A stretch of DNA of 64,000 nt from Epiperipatus broadwayi (lineage: Eukaryota > Onychophora > Udeonychophora > Euonychophora > Peripatidae), in assembly GCA_028023455.1 (NCBI GenBank), contig JAQFVV010000001.1, positions 22,773,401 through 22,837,400 of the forward strand. The letters are read 5' to 3'. This document shows positions 35,286-47,600 of this stretch, piece after piece; the stretch's first letter is position 1; the number at the start of each line of letters is the position of its first letter. The translations under genes and the position numbers were made by a program. The notes under the pieces are model-generated. The model was not told where the DNA came from and did not search any database. It saw only the letters and a program-made list of their open reading frames with translations.

Positions 35286-36585
35286 CACCTGGGTCTCTTT
35301 TTATGCGGACTTATTTAACACGATTTTGAAGTTACGCGATTTGTGTTTCACAGGAAGTCGACCTCAGATAATGCACTATTACTTTAAATAATAAATTTCA
35401 CGCACTTATGTTATATTGAAAGTAATAGCACATTATTGGAATTCTACTTTCATCTTAGTAATTTTAATATTTTCAGTGCTTTATAATAGTAAGATTTTAT
35501 GCACTAATGAAATTAAAATCACGATTTCCACATTTTATGTATACACACATTAAATTTTACAAGATTATAATAATAATAATAATAGATGGCGTTCTACCAA
35601 AAACACCGTCAAGCATATGTTTTGTTTACATAAACGTCAGAGCAAGCATTCACTATCTCTAACTTTAGTTCCACTTTCAGATCATGATTTCAATGTAAAT
35701 TTGTTCAAACATTGGGCGTGTTAATTTTGCATTTTAAATCACATTTTGTTTTTGCTTTTTAAAAAAGAACGTAATCAATTATTAATCATTTAGTGTCCAC
35801 AAGTTTATTTTTAAAAGGTCAGTAATAGCAGTGGGCACAATTAAAATCTGATTTTTAATTGTAATTAACAATTTAAAAATTACTTACGGGCGACTTGAAA
35901 ATAATGTGATGTAAAACAAAATTTGATTTTTAAACGGAATTGAAAATTAAAGACAAAAATAAGAATTTAATTTTTAGTTGTTTGTTTTAATTAAATTTTT
36001 CCCAGCAGTGGTGAATAAATGTCTTTTTATTATCATAAGTCTAAGTTCATAAACAATTAATAAAATCATCGCCGTCGTCAACAGAAACAAATTAACACAA
36101 CATGAGAGTGACCTTGGCGCTAGTTGTATTTCCTCTTGTGAGAATAATTGCTGAGATATTCTTGACTTCGTTTAAGGAGAAGCCAAATATATCACATCAC
36201 ATGAGAATCTGATTTTTTACTAGTTTGCAAACGAACGTGTTTTTGGGCAAATAGCGATAATAATTAAAACGTGTATAAAAAAATGTAAATTATGCATAAA
36301 AATATATTATTTTGAATAAAATTAAATATTATAGTTAAAAAAAGTTTGTCTTGTATCAATTTTTTTCAAATTTGAAATTTTTTATTAGTCATATTTTATT
36401 TCCTTATTTTTTTTTTGCGCAAATTTTAAAGTAATTTTATGTTGGTGCTTTGCTTTTACGCGAATTTTGAAAAATCATAGACCGCATCCTCCCTTTTTCA
36501 ATGTAAGTTACATCTATTTTTGCGCGATTTCGTTTGCGCGTGTTTTCTGAGGAACCTATCTATCGTGTAAAACGAGACCCAGGTG
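35286..36585. mobile_element. Tigger/pogo-like non-autonomous DNA transposon
   Basis: Terminal inverted repeats CACCTGGGTCTC...(TTTTA) at 35286 and its complement GAGACCCAGGTG ending at 36585, flanked by TA on both sides (35284-35285, 36586-36587), the target preference of the mariner/pogo superfamily. Length 1300 bp. About 290 bp inside the right end (to about 36300) is homologous, in reverse, to 40253-40570. No transposase frame inside. CpG-rich relative to the flanks. Confidence 0.75.
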
Positions 36586-36727
36586 TATAGCAGTGGCAGG
36601 TTTCTCTTTATGTCATTTGGTCAATAACCCACCAAAAATAAGTGTTTTTAATAATAATAATAATACTATTTATTTTTTTAAAGAAAACATGAATATATTA
36701 TTTTAATTAAAACTAGTTTTCATAATT

Positions 36728-37014
36728 CAAAATGTTTATGATACAAATCAGAGGGGATTGGATGAATTTTTCTATTCTAAGAATTATTTTTAATGACAGG
36801 TCTAAATTTTTTTATCTAAGTAAATATCAAATTACCTAGAGCTTAATTATATTAACTTATCATACGAATTTATACAGTTTATTAATTCTTTTATTTTAAA
36901 ATGTTTACAATTCAAATCGGAGCGGATTGGATAAATTTTTCTGATCTAATAATTATTTTCAGTGGAAGCTTTAAATCTTTTTATCTAAACAAATATCAAA
37001 TTATCTAGAGCTAT
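36728..37014. repeat. Direct duplication of about 115 bp
   Basis: Two copies, 36728-36846 and 36899-37014, share AAATGTTTA, GGATTGGATrAATTTTTCT and AAATATCAAATTA then CTAGAGCT. Next to the right end of the Tigger-like element; possibly part of another element that begins CAGTGGCAGG at 36591. Confidence 0.6.
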
Positions 37015-37019
37015 TGCAT

Positions 37020-39360
37020 TGTCGAACATTATTTTCAGGAATTGATGAATTTAGTTTAGTACATATTTCATTAGTTGGCATCTGTTCCGTTTTTCTGGTG
37101 ATCATAGTTAGTTGTTAATAATTTTTTTTCTCTTATTTAGTATATTTGTTTTATTGATTCGAGTTGAAATATAAATCATTTTAAGGTAAGAATTTTTTTT
37201 TATTACCCACTAATTTTTTTACAAAATGATCTCCCCATAAAGTTCACCATGAACCCCCTCTGATTTATAAAAAGTTGTCTGTTTCAATTTTGTTTTAAAT
37301 TAATTATTTTAAAGTTTATTTATAAGTATGTAAATGAATGAGTGAAATATAAAGTAGGGGGATTAAAAATTAGTTCTTAAGGAAAGAAACAAAAATAGTT
37401 GGGATGAAGAAAGTTGATTATACTGGTAAAAAAAAATGTTTATGTAAACCAGCAAGATGAAAATGTTGATATCGTGAGGTTTTTCACTAAAGTTTTTCTA
37501 AATTGCGGTTTTTTTTTTTTCATTATATGTTTGTTTGTTTTTTTAAAGAAAATATTGACGAATCATATAAGCATGTCAGTAATTATTGATTATACTTGCC
37601 ATCTTTATTTATAAAACATTAGTGTGTATTTTTATAGAATTAAAATAGTTTTGCATATAATACACTTCATAACAGACTGTAATTGTTTCAGAATGGTTTA
37701 AAACAAAAATTATGTATTTTTTAGAAACTTTTATTATTTTTAGTAGATGCCATATAGAGGTTAGATCTATCAGGTCATTTTGGCTTTGGGCTCTAAGAGG
37801 TTGAATTTTTTTAAGGTATTTTTTATTTTACATTTGAATTCTTACATTATATTAAGTTTTTGAAAAAAGAGCTGTTACCAAATTTTAGATATGTATTTTA
37901 GGAATATCTTAATGACTATTATAATTACATATTGTAAAGATATTGTAAGTATAGTTGCTTGTTCAGAAATTATAATTATTGCAAGATAAAAAATTTGTAA
38001 AACATTTATGAAGCAGATTATTTTATTTATGTTATTATTGAATAAGTTGATTTTATTATATATTAACATTTCTAATATATGAATGTTTAAAAGTTTGTAA
38101 CTATAATTTTGCTTGCTATTTATTATAAGTCATTGATTATGGCCAAATGAAATATTTACTCTGTGAAGATTTAGCTTATTGGATACTCAGAATTAGACTA
38201 AGTTTTAAATATAGAGGCATTTAAGTATATGTGGATTTATTTTTAAAATAGCTTTCTATTTTCAAGCTTGCATACTGGATACTTAAAACTTAATATATTA
38301 TAAGAATTATTTTTTTGACATTTCTGTAATTCAAGCATTACAGAATATTGGGTTGTAATTGACAGAAGAATGATTTGATTTTTTTAGTTGTCAACACTTT
38401 TTATGTGTTGTCTTTGGATTCAGACCAGCTTTATTGTGATGTTCTCTTATGGGGATGAGTTTCTCATCTCATTTGTCTGTTGTTTTTTAATACATATTGG
38501 GAAATGATCTAGAAGTTATCTATGACCTTTTGATATTTTTGTGAGCATTAGATTATAGGAGGAGTTAAAACAAGAGCAGCTTATTACTTTTTGTGATAAC
38601 TAGATGCATTTAAATCTCCAAACCAGACTCTGATTTTTGTTTTTATTATGCCTAATTGATAAAAGCAAAAGTCAAAAACTGATTTGGATATAGATATTAA
38701 CTACATCTGATAATCACTAGTTATTCAAGCTTATTGTATGTGGCAAAAAGGTAGAAAACTGTTTGTTTTATCACATATTGTGTAGGCTGAAAGGAGTTCT
38801 GTTAATGTTCTAATTATTATTTGGGATGTTTTAGTAGGAGTGATTTTTTGGTAGGTAACTTTTAAAATTATTATTTAAATTAATAAACTGATAAATAATA
38901 GTGCTATATTTGTATTTCAAAAATGTAAAAATTTTTATCTTATTGATCATATTTAATATCAAAAAAAATTAAAGGTTTATATTTTGTTTTTATTTTAATT
39001 TTAAGTATATATTAAAAAACCCATCATCAAAAATTGTACTTGATTATATCCAGCTTATTTCTTGAGTATAATTTTAAAATATATCTTATACATCTTCATC
39101 AAAAAAATTTAAAATATAGTGCATGAAATGCATAATTGATACAAAAGCTTTACACTAAGCATTATGACTTTTCTGCATCAGCGGAGAAGAATATCTGAAA
39201 TATTTATTGGATTCAAGCAATATTTTTTTGATTAAAAATAAAATTTTCAAAATCTTTTAAAGATTCAGAGATTTTTTTAAAATTATTATTATCAGTATAG
39301 AAATGACTTTTAACAATTATCTTTATAATAATATTAATAAATTTATCAAAAATATTATTT
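37020..39360. other. ST13 intron without recognised features
   Basis: AT-rich intron up to the acceptor of the second ST13 coding exon. Small open frames at 37414-37614 (plus) and 38069-37875 (minus) look random. Nothing else seen. Confidence 0.5.
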
Positions 39361-39363
39361 TAG

Positions 39364-39454
39364 TCTTGGCGCTAAGATTCCTCGACCCCCTTCTCAATCA
39401 TCTGAGAGTCCTAAAAAAGAGACACCAACAGCTCCACCACCAAAATCTGAATCA
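39364..39454 (+). CDS. ST13: ST13/HIP second coding exon (Pro/Ser linker)
   Basis: 91-base exon completing the codon split in the previous exon (AG + T = Ser) and coding LGAKIPRPPSQ...ETPTAPPPKSES. The acceptor is ATTATTTTAG at 39363, the donor TCA/GTAAGTAAG after 39454, and it ends in phase 0. The SLGAKIP start continues the human-type ESMGGKVP junction after the N-terminal domain; what follows is the charged, proline- and serine-rich linker typical of HIP before the acidic segment and TPR domain. The composition (GC-rich CTCGACCCCC) stands out sharply from the flanking AT-rich intron. The downstream intron is about 23.5 kb and contains most of the mobile elements in the right half of the window. 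Confidence 0.9.
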
Positions 39455-40250
39455 GTAAGTAAGAAAAAATTCATGTTTTATAATTTTAAATATATCAAGT
39501 AAACTTTTTTTTTAAATTTTCTTTTGAAATTAACATTTTAAAATGCAATTGTCTATGAAGCAATTTAAAGCAATTTTGTATCTGAAAAGTGAATTATACT
39601 AAAATATTTTAAATATCAATAATATTATTTATATTTAAAATTATTATTTTTGAATATTTTAATTTGATTTTACATTAGTGCTTTAGATCTTAGATTTACT
39701 TGATTTGAATTATGTAAAAACAATTAAAAAAACTTTGTACACATACACACAAAAAAATCAGAACAAAAGTAATATTACTATAAACTTATTCAGGTGAATT
39801 AAATTATTAATGTATAAGAAATGTTTTAATAATAACAGTAAATCAATTTCCCGGTTCACACAATAAGATCAGCTTGCTACTCTGTAATGTCAGCTATTAT
39901 AAGTTTGCTAATCAGTGATTATTAGACACTTTATTACATTTAAAACCCCAGACTTGTTTCTGGATTTTTCTTTTATCAGTGAGTAGTGAGATTTTGGAAT
40001 TCAAAGTTGAAAGCAATGCAATTAAGTGTCCACTATCATCTTTAACTCTTATTTTACCATTCAGATTAAAAATTCCCTGAAATTTAAATCTGCTTAAAGT
40101 TTTGAATCCAATTCCTCTATCTTCAATAGTTTTATAAATCTGACTTCAGTTCAGAATCTATATATTTTAATACTTTTAATTGTAGATTTTTTATTTCTGA
40201 TTAGGAATGTTAATAAAAACAAAATCTCTTAATTCTTCCAGCTTATATAA

Positions 40251-41167
40251 TACACCTGGGTCTCATTTTATGCGGTAGATAGGTTCCTCAGAAAACACGC
40301 ACAAAAGAAATCACACTAAAATAGACTTAACTTACCTTAAAAAATGGGGGATATGTTCCAGTAATTTTCAGAAATCGCATAAAAGCAAAACAACAAGGAA
40401 AAATTACTTTAAAATTCGCATTAAAAAAATAAGGAAATAAAGTATGATTAATAAAAAATTTCAAATATTTGAAAAAAATTAATAGAAGACAAACTTTTTT
40501 TATTAATTACAGTATTTAATTTTACATTTTTTCATATATATTTTAATCATTACTGCTATTTAAGAATATGTGTTTGTTTGTGAATCAGAGTCGTGACGTG
40601 TGTACAACTAGCATCACTTTTAGTCTTGTGCTTTGTTAATGGTTTTCTGTTTTATATTAAAAAAATGGGATCGCAATCAAAACAAAAAGATTATACATTA
40701 TCATTAGAAAGATTATTTTCAGTTTAAAAAAATCAATAAAATCTTCGGTATTTATTTTAACAATCTAAAAAATTTTTTATTTATTATATCTAACAAAATA
40801 TATTTTAAAATTTAAAATTTTTGAATATTTATTGCAATATTTTTATACATAAGTATAAATCTATTATTATTATTGACTCATTAGTATAAGTAGGTTATTT
40901 ACATAGAAGCTAAGATTCTAAATTACAGCTTCAGGCCATATTCACATTAGCTGCTAATATAATGTTATATTTTTGAAAAAAAAAAAAAGTATTTCAAGTC
41001 AAAATAAGTTATTAATAATTTAAATTTTTTGATAATGGTATAAGAAGGTATAATAATTATAAACTAGCAAGAAAAACTATAGAAGAGAATAAAAATCTCA
41101 AGAGTGTAAAACAAAATTTTGGTATTAGTAGAGAACTTATTTCTGCAATAAGAAAAAAAGATTGAAC
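40251..41167 (+). mobile_element. Tigger/pogo-like element, 5' part with transposase HTH remnant
   Basis: Starts TA-CACCTGGGTCTCATTTTATGCGG, the same terminal repeat as the element at 35286-36585. Near 41068-41165 the plus strand reads KTIEENKNLKSVKQNFGIS followed by RELISAIRKKD, matching the CENP-B/Psq-type helix-turn-helix that opens pogo/Tigger transposases (…IKLIEENKS...FGIS...TVSTIKKN). The stop after RKKD and loss of the DDE part and right end show truncation; an RTE-like LINE follows directly. Confidence 0.65.
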
Positions 41168-42770
41168 TACTACTAAAAAGTGAGATGACATAAAATGTGT
41201 AGAAGAGTTCTATTAAGAATTATATAGTAATAAAGAAATAAGGAAAAATACTTCCTGCAGTAGCTTTTGAATTGCCCAGGATTTTAAATGAAGAAGTGAG
41301 ACATGCAATTAAATTTATGAAGAAGAGAAAAGCTCTAGTAATGATGGAATTATAATCAATATATTAAAAGAAGTAGGTGAAGAATAGAAAAAATTTTGGC
41401 AAAGTTGTATACCAAATATCTAAATGATAAAGATATACCAGGTGATTGGAAGAATGCAGTATAATATTAATATTTTAAAAAGTTGATAAAGAAAATATTA
41501 GAAATTACAGACCTATCAGCTTTTTACCAGTTTTATATAAAATTTTATCAAGAAAATTACAACTTGTCTACACTGAACTTTGAATTTCAACCAACCAAAA
41601 AAACAAGCTGGATTAAAAATTAGTTTTAGTACAGTGGATCAAATCCAAATATTGAGAGAAATAAATAGAAAGGACCAATAGATATGAATTGCCATTATGA
41701 TTTGAACTTGTAGATTATGAAAAGGCTTTGGTTCTATATACATCTCTTCAGTAATTAAAGCATTGGATCATCAAGATGTAGACCCAAGATATTATCATAC
41801 TCGGAAGAATATTTATAAAAGTGCAACAGCAACAATTACATTACATAATGATACTAGAAAGATTAACATTGAGAAGGGTGTATGACAAAGTGACTTCATA
41901 TCCAAAACTTTTTACAGCAGTGTTGTAAGAAGTATTTTGTGGATTGAAATGGGAAACTTATGGAATAAGAGTAAATAGAGACTATTTAAGTCTTCTGCAT
42001 TTTGCCGATAATGTAGTTGTTTTTGCAATTAATGCTTTAGAGCTTTAGGGAAATATTGCAAGAGTTATCAGATGAAAGTAAGAAAGTATGACTAAAGGTA
42101 AGCATTAAAAGGACTAAAGTAATGTTCAATGGGTTTTTTCAAAAGATGAAAATAAAGATTGATAATAATGAGTTAGAAGTTAACAACTACAAATATCTTT
42201 GTCAGATTATTACTACAGATGGAAACCTAATGGATGCAGTTAATCATAGAATTAAACTTGGTTGGAGTGCTTTTGGTAGAAATAACTTAATATTAAAAGG
42301 AAACATGCCAATGTGTTTGAAAAGAAAGGTTTTTAGTAAATGTGTTTTTACCAATTCTTGCTTATGGAACTGAGACTTGGATACTTAACAGAAGAGCAGT
42401 ACAGAGACTTTAGACCACTCAAAGAAGTATGGAAAGATGCATGATAGGAGTAACAAGAAGATATTGAAAATGAAATAACATGGATAAGAGAATAAACAGG
42501 TGTTATTGATATTGTTGAAAGAATTAAGAGACTGAAGTGGAGTTGGGCTGGACATATTGCTAGAAGAAATGATAATAGTTAAACAGTTGAAATCTTAAAT
42601 TGAATTCCAAGAGATTGTAAAAAACCTGAAAGAGACCATATGTGAGATGGATGGATGAAGTAATGAAGTGTGTTGAGGGTTATGTGGATAAGAGAGGCTA
42701 GATTGAACTTGGAGAGACCTTCATCCTGCAATGGATTGATAATGATTGAAAATGATGATGATGATGAGTG
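41168..42770 (+). mobile_element. RTE-like LINE, 5'-truncated and decayed
   Basis: Ordered remnants of an endonuclease/reverse-transcriptase protein: IKCVEEFY (41190), SSNDGIIINILKEVGEE (41335), NIRNYRPISFLPVLYKILSR (41500), ELVDYEKAL (41705), GIRVNRDYLSLLHFADNVVV (41960, catalytic FADD-like box), then an 83-codon open frame at 42122-42373 with IKIDNNELEV, YLCQIITTDGNL and MPMCLKRKVFSKCVF, then KRLKWSWAGHIARR near 42530 and RPYVRWMDEV near 42635. It ends in a (GAT)n tail at about 42750-42768, as RTE elements do. Stops throughout. It adjoins the Tigger copy, probably inserted into it. Confidence 0.8.
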
Positions 42771-43029
42771 TTCAGTCATCATTTATTACTCATGCTTATA
42801 ATAGATGATATCAGAGTAAGAAGCTGCTCTTATTTTGCCAAAAATTGTATGAGTTATAGAATTAAATAAGTTGTTGTTATTAACATTTTAGTTAGGGGAA
42901 TAAAGTGCCTACAGTTAATGAAGAATTGAGAGTACTATAATATATGGCTATTGAACTAGAATCAATTCTATACAATTGTTTGATTAGGTTGATTTGTATT
43001 TAAAATCTATGACTGATATGAATTACAGT

Positions 43030-43545
43030 TTTTTAGCTTGGATCACTAAAACTTCACATAATCATCATTTTTTATGCTTACACAATATTAAAACATTAAC
43101 AATTCTCTTCATTGAATAGTACCATCCAGTGCAAGCCATAAGAATCAATGGTTTCGCGATTTATTGTCTACAAATCCAATATACTCAGACTAGTTTCTAG
43201 CTTGTGGCTTTCATCAGTGAGGAACTTGATCTGAGAGCATTGCATCTAGATCCTTGATTGTAATGCAACTCTCCTGCAGCTATTAACTGTAATGCTATGA
43301 GCCCAAATTGTAAACACAATTTCCAATGCAAGCTAATTCGCCTGTATAGAATCATGCAGATCTGAACCCCAGTTTAATATTTGTACATTTTGGTGTGTTG
43401 GGCTCTTTAGTAACTATAGTCACCAACATACTTTGCTCAGGATTGGTATTAAAACATCACACATAAACACTTTTTACGCTTATACAATCTGTTAAAGCAG
43501 TAACTACTCTCTCCATGTCATCCAGTGCAAGCCATAGTATCTCTA
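43030..43545 (-). mobile_element. Retrozyme-like tandem unit bearing a hammerhead ribozyme
   Basis: A segment of roughly 110 bp is repeated directly at about 43030-43147 and 43435-43545 (landmark CCAGTGCAAGCCATA at 43126 and 43522), giving a period of about 396 bp and about 1.3 units. The unit carries a hammerhead core on the minus strand (43221-43184). Tandem units of a few hundred base pairs with type I hammerheads are the known layout of animal retrozymes, small non-autonomous elements transcribed into circular RNAs. The block has more G+C than its surroundings. No open frame inside. Confidence 0.6.
43184..43221 (-). ncRNA. Type I hammerhead ribozyme core
   Basis: Minus strand from 43221: CTCA, then CTGATGA (43217-43211), stem II AGC-CACAA-GCT, GAAA (43197-43194), stem III ACT/AGT, then GTC with expected cleavage after C43188, then TGAG pairing with the opening CTCA as stem I. 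Stem I may continue after a 4x4 internal loop (AACT with the GGTT side near 43179-43176). All invariant bases of the core (CUGANGA, GAAA, NUH) are present. One oddity: the first pair of stem II is A opposite A, so activity could be reduced. Secondary structure was folded by eye. Confidence 0.7.
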
Positions 43546-43559
43546 TTTACTGATTCATT

Positions 43560-44190
43560 TTATCATTATTGAAAAAATATATAAAAAAGAAAAAAAAAAT
43601 TAGAAATTAATTAAAAAAAGAAAAACAATTTTTATTATGCTGTTATTAGATATTACATCTTTTATACATTATCATAAATTTTTATCACATTTATGCAAAA
43701 ACTGTGTGCAAATATAAATATGGTACTAATATTATATTTGGTAATCACATATACAATGAAATTCTAATATTTGTTATATTTTGTTTTAAGATTCTAACTA
43801 GTATTAATAACAAGTAATAGCTTGCATTTTGTTTGTTTATAACCTTATATAGGATTGTAAATGAATCTAAATAAATAAAAACATTTATACACTTGCTCAT
43901 ATATGAGTTGCTCACTTACTAAATCAATTAATTCCACAAAACAAAAAATGTGAATTTAAATAAACATTGTGAAATGTATTATTGCAGATGTAACTTTTAT
44001 CTAATAACATATGCAATGTATAAAATAATGTACAGAAGCCACGATATCCGCTATATTATGTTCTAAGTCTACTTAGTATACATTGTACATCACATATAAT
44101 AATTCACATTTTGTATTGACAAACTTTAATTAGAATAGCTTACATATTGTTTATTGAACTGCCAATGTACAGTACTTTTCAAAATGTGCA
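43560..44190. other. ST13 intron without recognised features
   Basis: AT-rich sequence between the retrozyme-like unit and the LTR-like block. Nothing recognised. Confidence 0.5.
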
Positions 44191-44197
44191 TATATAT

Positions 44198-44660
44198 TGT
44201 AACCAAAATCCCCGGAGCCGTCCACCCTGATGGCTCACAAAGGTGGTAACCAACCTTCCATCACCCCTCCAACTACCCATCATCATGCCGTACTTGTTGC
44301 GGCACTATAAATTGTAACCGTAAATTGTGTAATCTCAACTACGTAACGTAAGTGCACTAGGAATTACAACCTTGGTCACTGATCAACTCTCATTGCACAT
44401 TATCAGCTATTAAGAGCTGTATCCAAAAGCATATCATACTATTTATTTTATGCACAAAAGACCACAATCAACATCTGGGGCAATTTACTACAGACACAAT
44501 TAATGAATTAACCTAACTTTTTATAATTTATTTGATCGCAGCCAGGGTATACCGCGAAGACCTATCATAGTATTATTATAAAACATATTAAACAAATTAT
44601 AAGTGCAATTTTATCACTTTTAAACCTCAATTTGCGATTTTATGGTATGCGACCCTATGG
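44198..44660 (+). mobile_element. LTR-like block beginning TGTAACC
   Basis: After (AT)n the sequence turns GC-richer: TGTAACCAAAATCCCCGG, a proline-codon-like CCATCACCCCTCC run, and CACTATAAATTG (TATA-like, near 44304). TG start and TATA position resemble a long terminal repeat. A possible partner end GGTTACA next to ATATAT lies at 47726-47732, which would make a 3.5-kb unit with 7-bp inverted termini, but that end sits in a local palindrome and may be chance. Confidence 0.3.
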
Positions 44661-47600
44661 CCGACCATGTACAAGATAGCGTAATTTGTGGAACCACATA
44701 AAATTATGAAATTTTAAATCATCTATATGATTTCTAAGACAGATGCTAGTCCAGGTAAAGCTTTGCAATTAATAAACATGAATAATTGGGTTCTTTTATA
44801 ATTTAATATATCATTGAGACTCTTATTGTATTGACGAATGTAAATTTAAAATGTTAGGTAAATATTTAATCATATCATTATTGAATAAATCTGTTCACAA
44901 GTTTAATAATTAATTTGTATTTTATACTAGAATCAACTACATAAAGCCACAATGATGGAAAAGGTAAATGGGATTTTATTGTACCTTACCAATCATACAC
45001 TACCAAAGACGAAAAGCATCTTAATGTTTTCTCAAAATATTAATAAATTCTTATATCATGTAGACAATAATATGTAATTCAATGTATGCTCTATAATGTA
45101 TGCTCTATCCAAAGTTTATGATTTCTGATGTTATGAATGACACATAGCAACGGCACAGTAAGTTAAATTATAAATCAACTTTTATTTACAAACTTTATGA
45201 ACAATAAATAGTTAATTTAAATATTTTAAATAAAAACATAAATAAACAAATAAAATAATTAAATGATGGTTCAATAGACTTTCTTCAATACATCTCACAG
45301 GTACAGTATTTAAAAACCTAATCATACCTTATTTCAATCTAATATAATGAATATTGAGACAATTATTAAATTCAGCATTAACTTATGAAATATTGAACAT
45401 CATTTCCAGATTCAATAAATCCCTACTGTATACCTATAATAATATAATAAATAATATGATGTTTGTATGTTTTAGCTATAATGTAATCATTAATTAAAAT
45501 GAAAATGTAAACTTACACTCCGGTAGATAATAATTAACCAACAGTTAATTATCATGAAGTACTTGAATAGAATGTCCTGTTGCCATTTATCAATCTAACC
45601 GATAAATTATGCTTACAAATGAAGAAGATGATTTAGCAGATTAACTAAAATACTTTGCCCAACTTATATCTGTGAAGCAAACATATTCCTGTGGATGTAT
45701 TCATCTACACGTAGGAATGAAATAATACTAAACGTTTTGCGTATTTAACACCATCATAAAGTCATACGTATAATCACACAATTCCGCAGATTAACCACCA
45801 GCGCAGGAATGTGTGTAAAATACAAAATGGCAATTAAAATAATCTGCGGATTAACCACCAGCACAGATTAAAGCCTTTAACATACTAAAACAACATTATA
45901 ATTTACTTCACATTAAAGTGCAAATCATCCCCCTCAATTCTTCTGACTATTCAGAATACACTGACACTTTAGCAAATGTGGGTTCTTGCTTAGTAAAATA
46001 TTACAATAATCAGGACAACTAATGTACTACTTATCTTGCTTAAAATAAACATGTATAATATAATGTAAATAATATTGGCATGGGAATATAAATCTGGAAA
46101 GACTCACAAAATATCTCATAAAGATTGGTATATCTCATGAATTCATTAAGTACTGTTTAAGCTTTCTCCGCAAGCGCTATTCTTTTGAATAAATATTTTA
46201 TTCAACCTTTATTAATTTAAATCTAACAAATATAACTTATGAACTTCATATGCGAGTTCATATAACGATAAAATTAAATAAATGTATTATTCATTAACAT
46301 ATAACATTTAACGGTGTGTGTGTGTGATAAAACTAAATGTAAAGCATTTTATAGTTCAAATACATGAATTTTAGCAGATGTGTATCATAAATTGGATTGT
46401 ATAGCATTTTATAATTCCTAATGTGATCCGTGGAATCCATGTACAATGTGTAGAATAATAATTATATGAGGTAATAGCTATAACTGTAGTTAAATTCCAT
46501 ACATGCAATTATATCCATTTGATTAGTTATTAAAGCAATATTAGATTAACGATTTGCGTGGCTCTCCAAACATGAAACAATTTTAAAACAGGATACACAG
46601 AATTTAAATGAAAATGTTTTTCATAAAGTTATTAATCCCTACATCTCTCTATCAAAAGTGTTCCAAGTTTATCCTATCCATGCAAGTATTTATTTATCCA
46701 TTGCGTTAATCCAGGAATAACCAATTACAGCAATTAATTTATTCATTTTAAATAGACGATACAATTATAAAAAAACTTTGATTAATTATTTGAAAAATGT
46801 TTATGATCCAAGTGTTAAACAAATTAATTAGCAATTATTACTGGCATTATAAAATTAATTATCAATCAATAATATATTTTATTAGAATTAAAGAACGGAA
46901 ATATTAAAAGATTTTGACAAATTTAACGCTTTACTTTATTTTAACTTAAACTTTTTTCTTTTTAAAAAACAAATTTTCATTTTAATAAAACTTCTGTAAT
47001 TAAAACACTGATTCAAATTTTCCAAATTGTAGAATAATAAATATTTCAAAACATACCAAATTCTTGTATTTAATTCTTTCAAACTGGGAAGCTCCGACAT
47101 TTCAAAAATGTAATATTGGAAAACGCTACCGGTGATTTGATTCTTGGCCGACCGACTTGAAAAGATCTTTAAGTTTTAGTGATCCATCTTAATTAGATAC
47201 CACTAAGTTATTTTATGTTTATAGCAAATTTTGTGGTAGTCTATTTACTTATTAACGGTTTCAAAATCAGCTCAGCAAATTTTACACCATTTGCCTTTAC
47301 CATTTCTGTTCTTCTTCCCACCAAAAGACAAACTAACAGACGATATTCTCCTAGAAATTCGCGCTCTTTTCTTTTATTACATTGAGACGCCTACGCAATT
47401 GCTGTATTTATTTAATAATTTATTTTAACTGAATAAATGGTTATGTAAATTTAATAGAAATAATAATTTAAGATCATTTTTAAACAAATAAAATAAAATA
47501 TTTTTAATAATATTTTACCAAAATTTTTATATGTTGTAAAAATTTTAAAAAGTTAAACCTTCTGATATGAGTTAGCATATGGAATGAAGCAAATTGAAAA

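Noticed and set aside
36591-37260. hAT element starting CAGTGGCAGG
   Set aside because: The start resembles a hAT terminal repeat but no complementary right end or 8-bp duplication was found.
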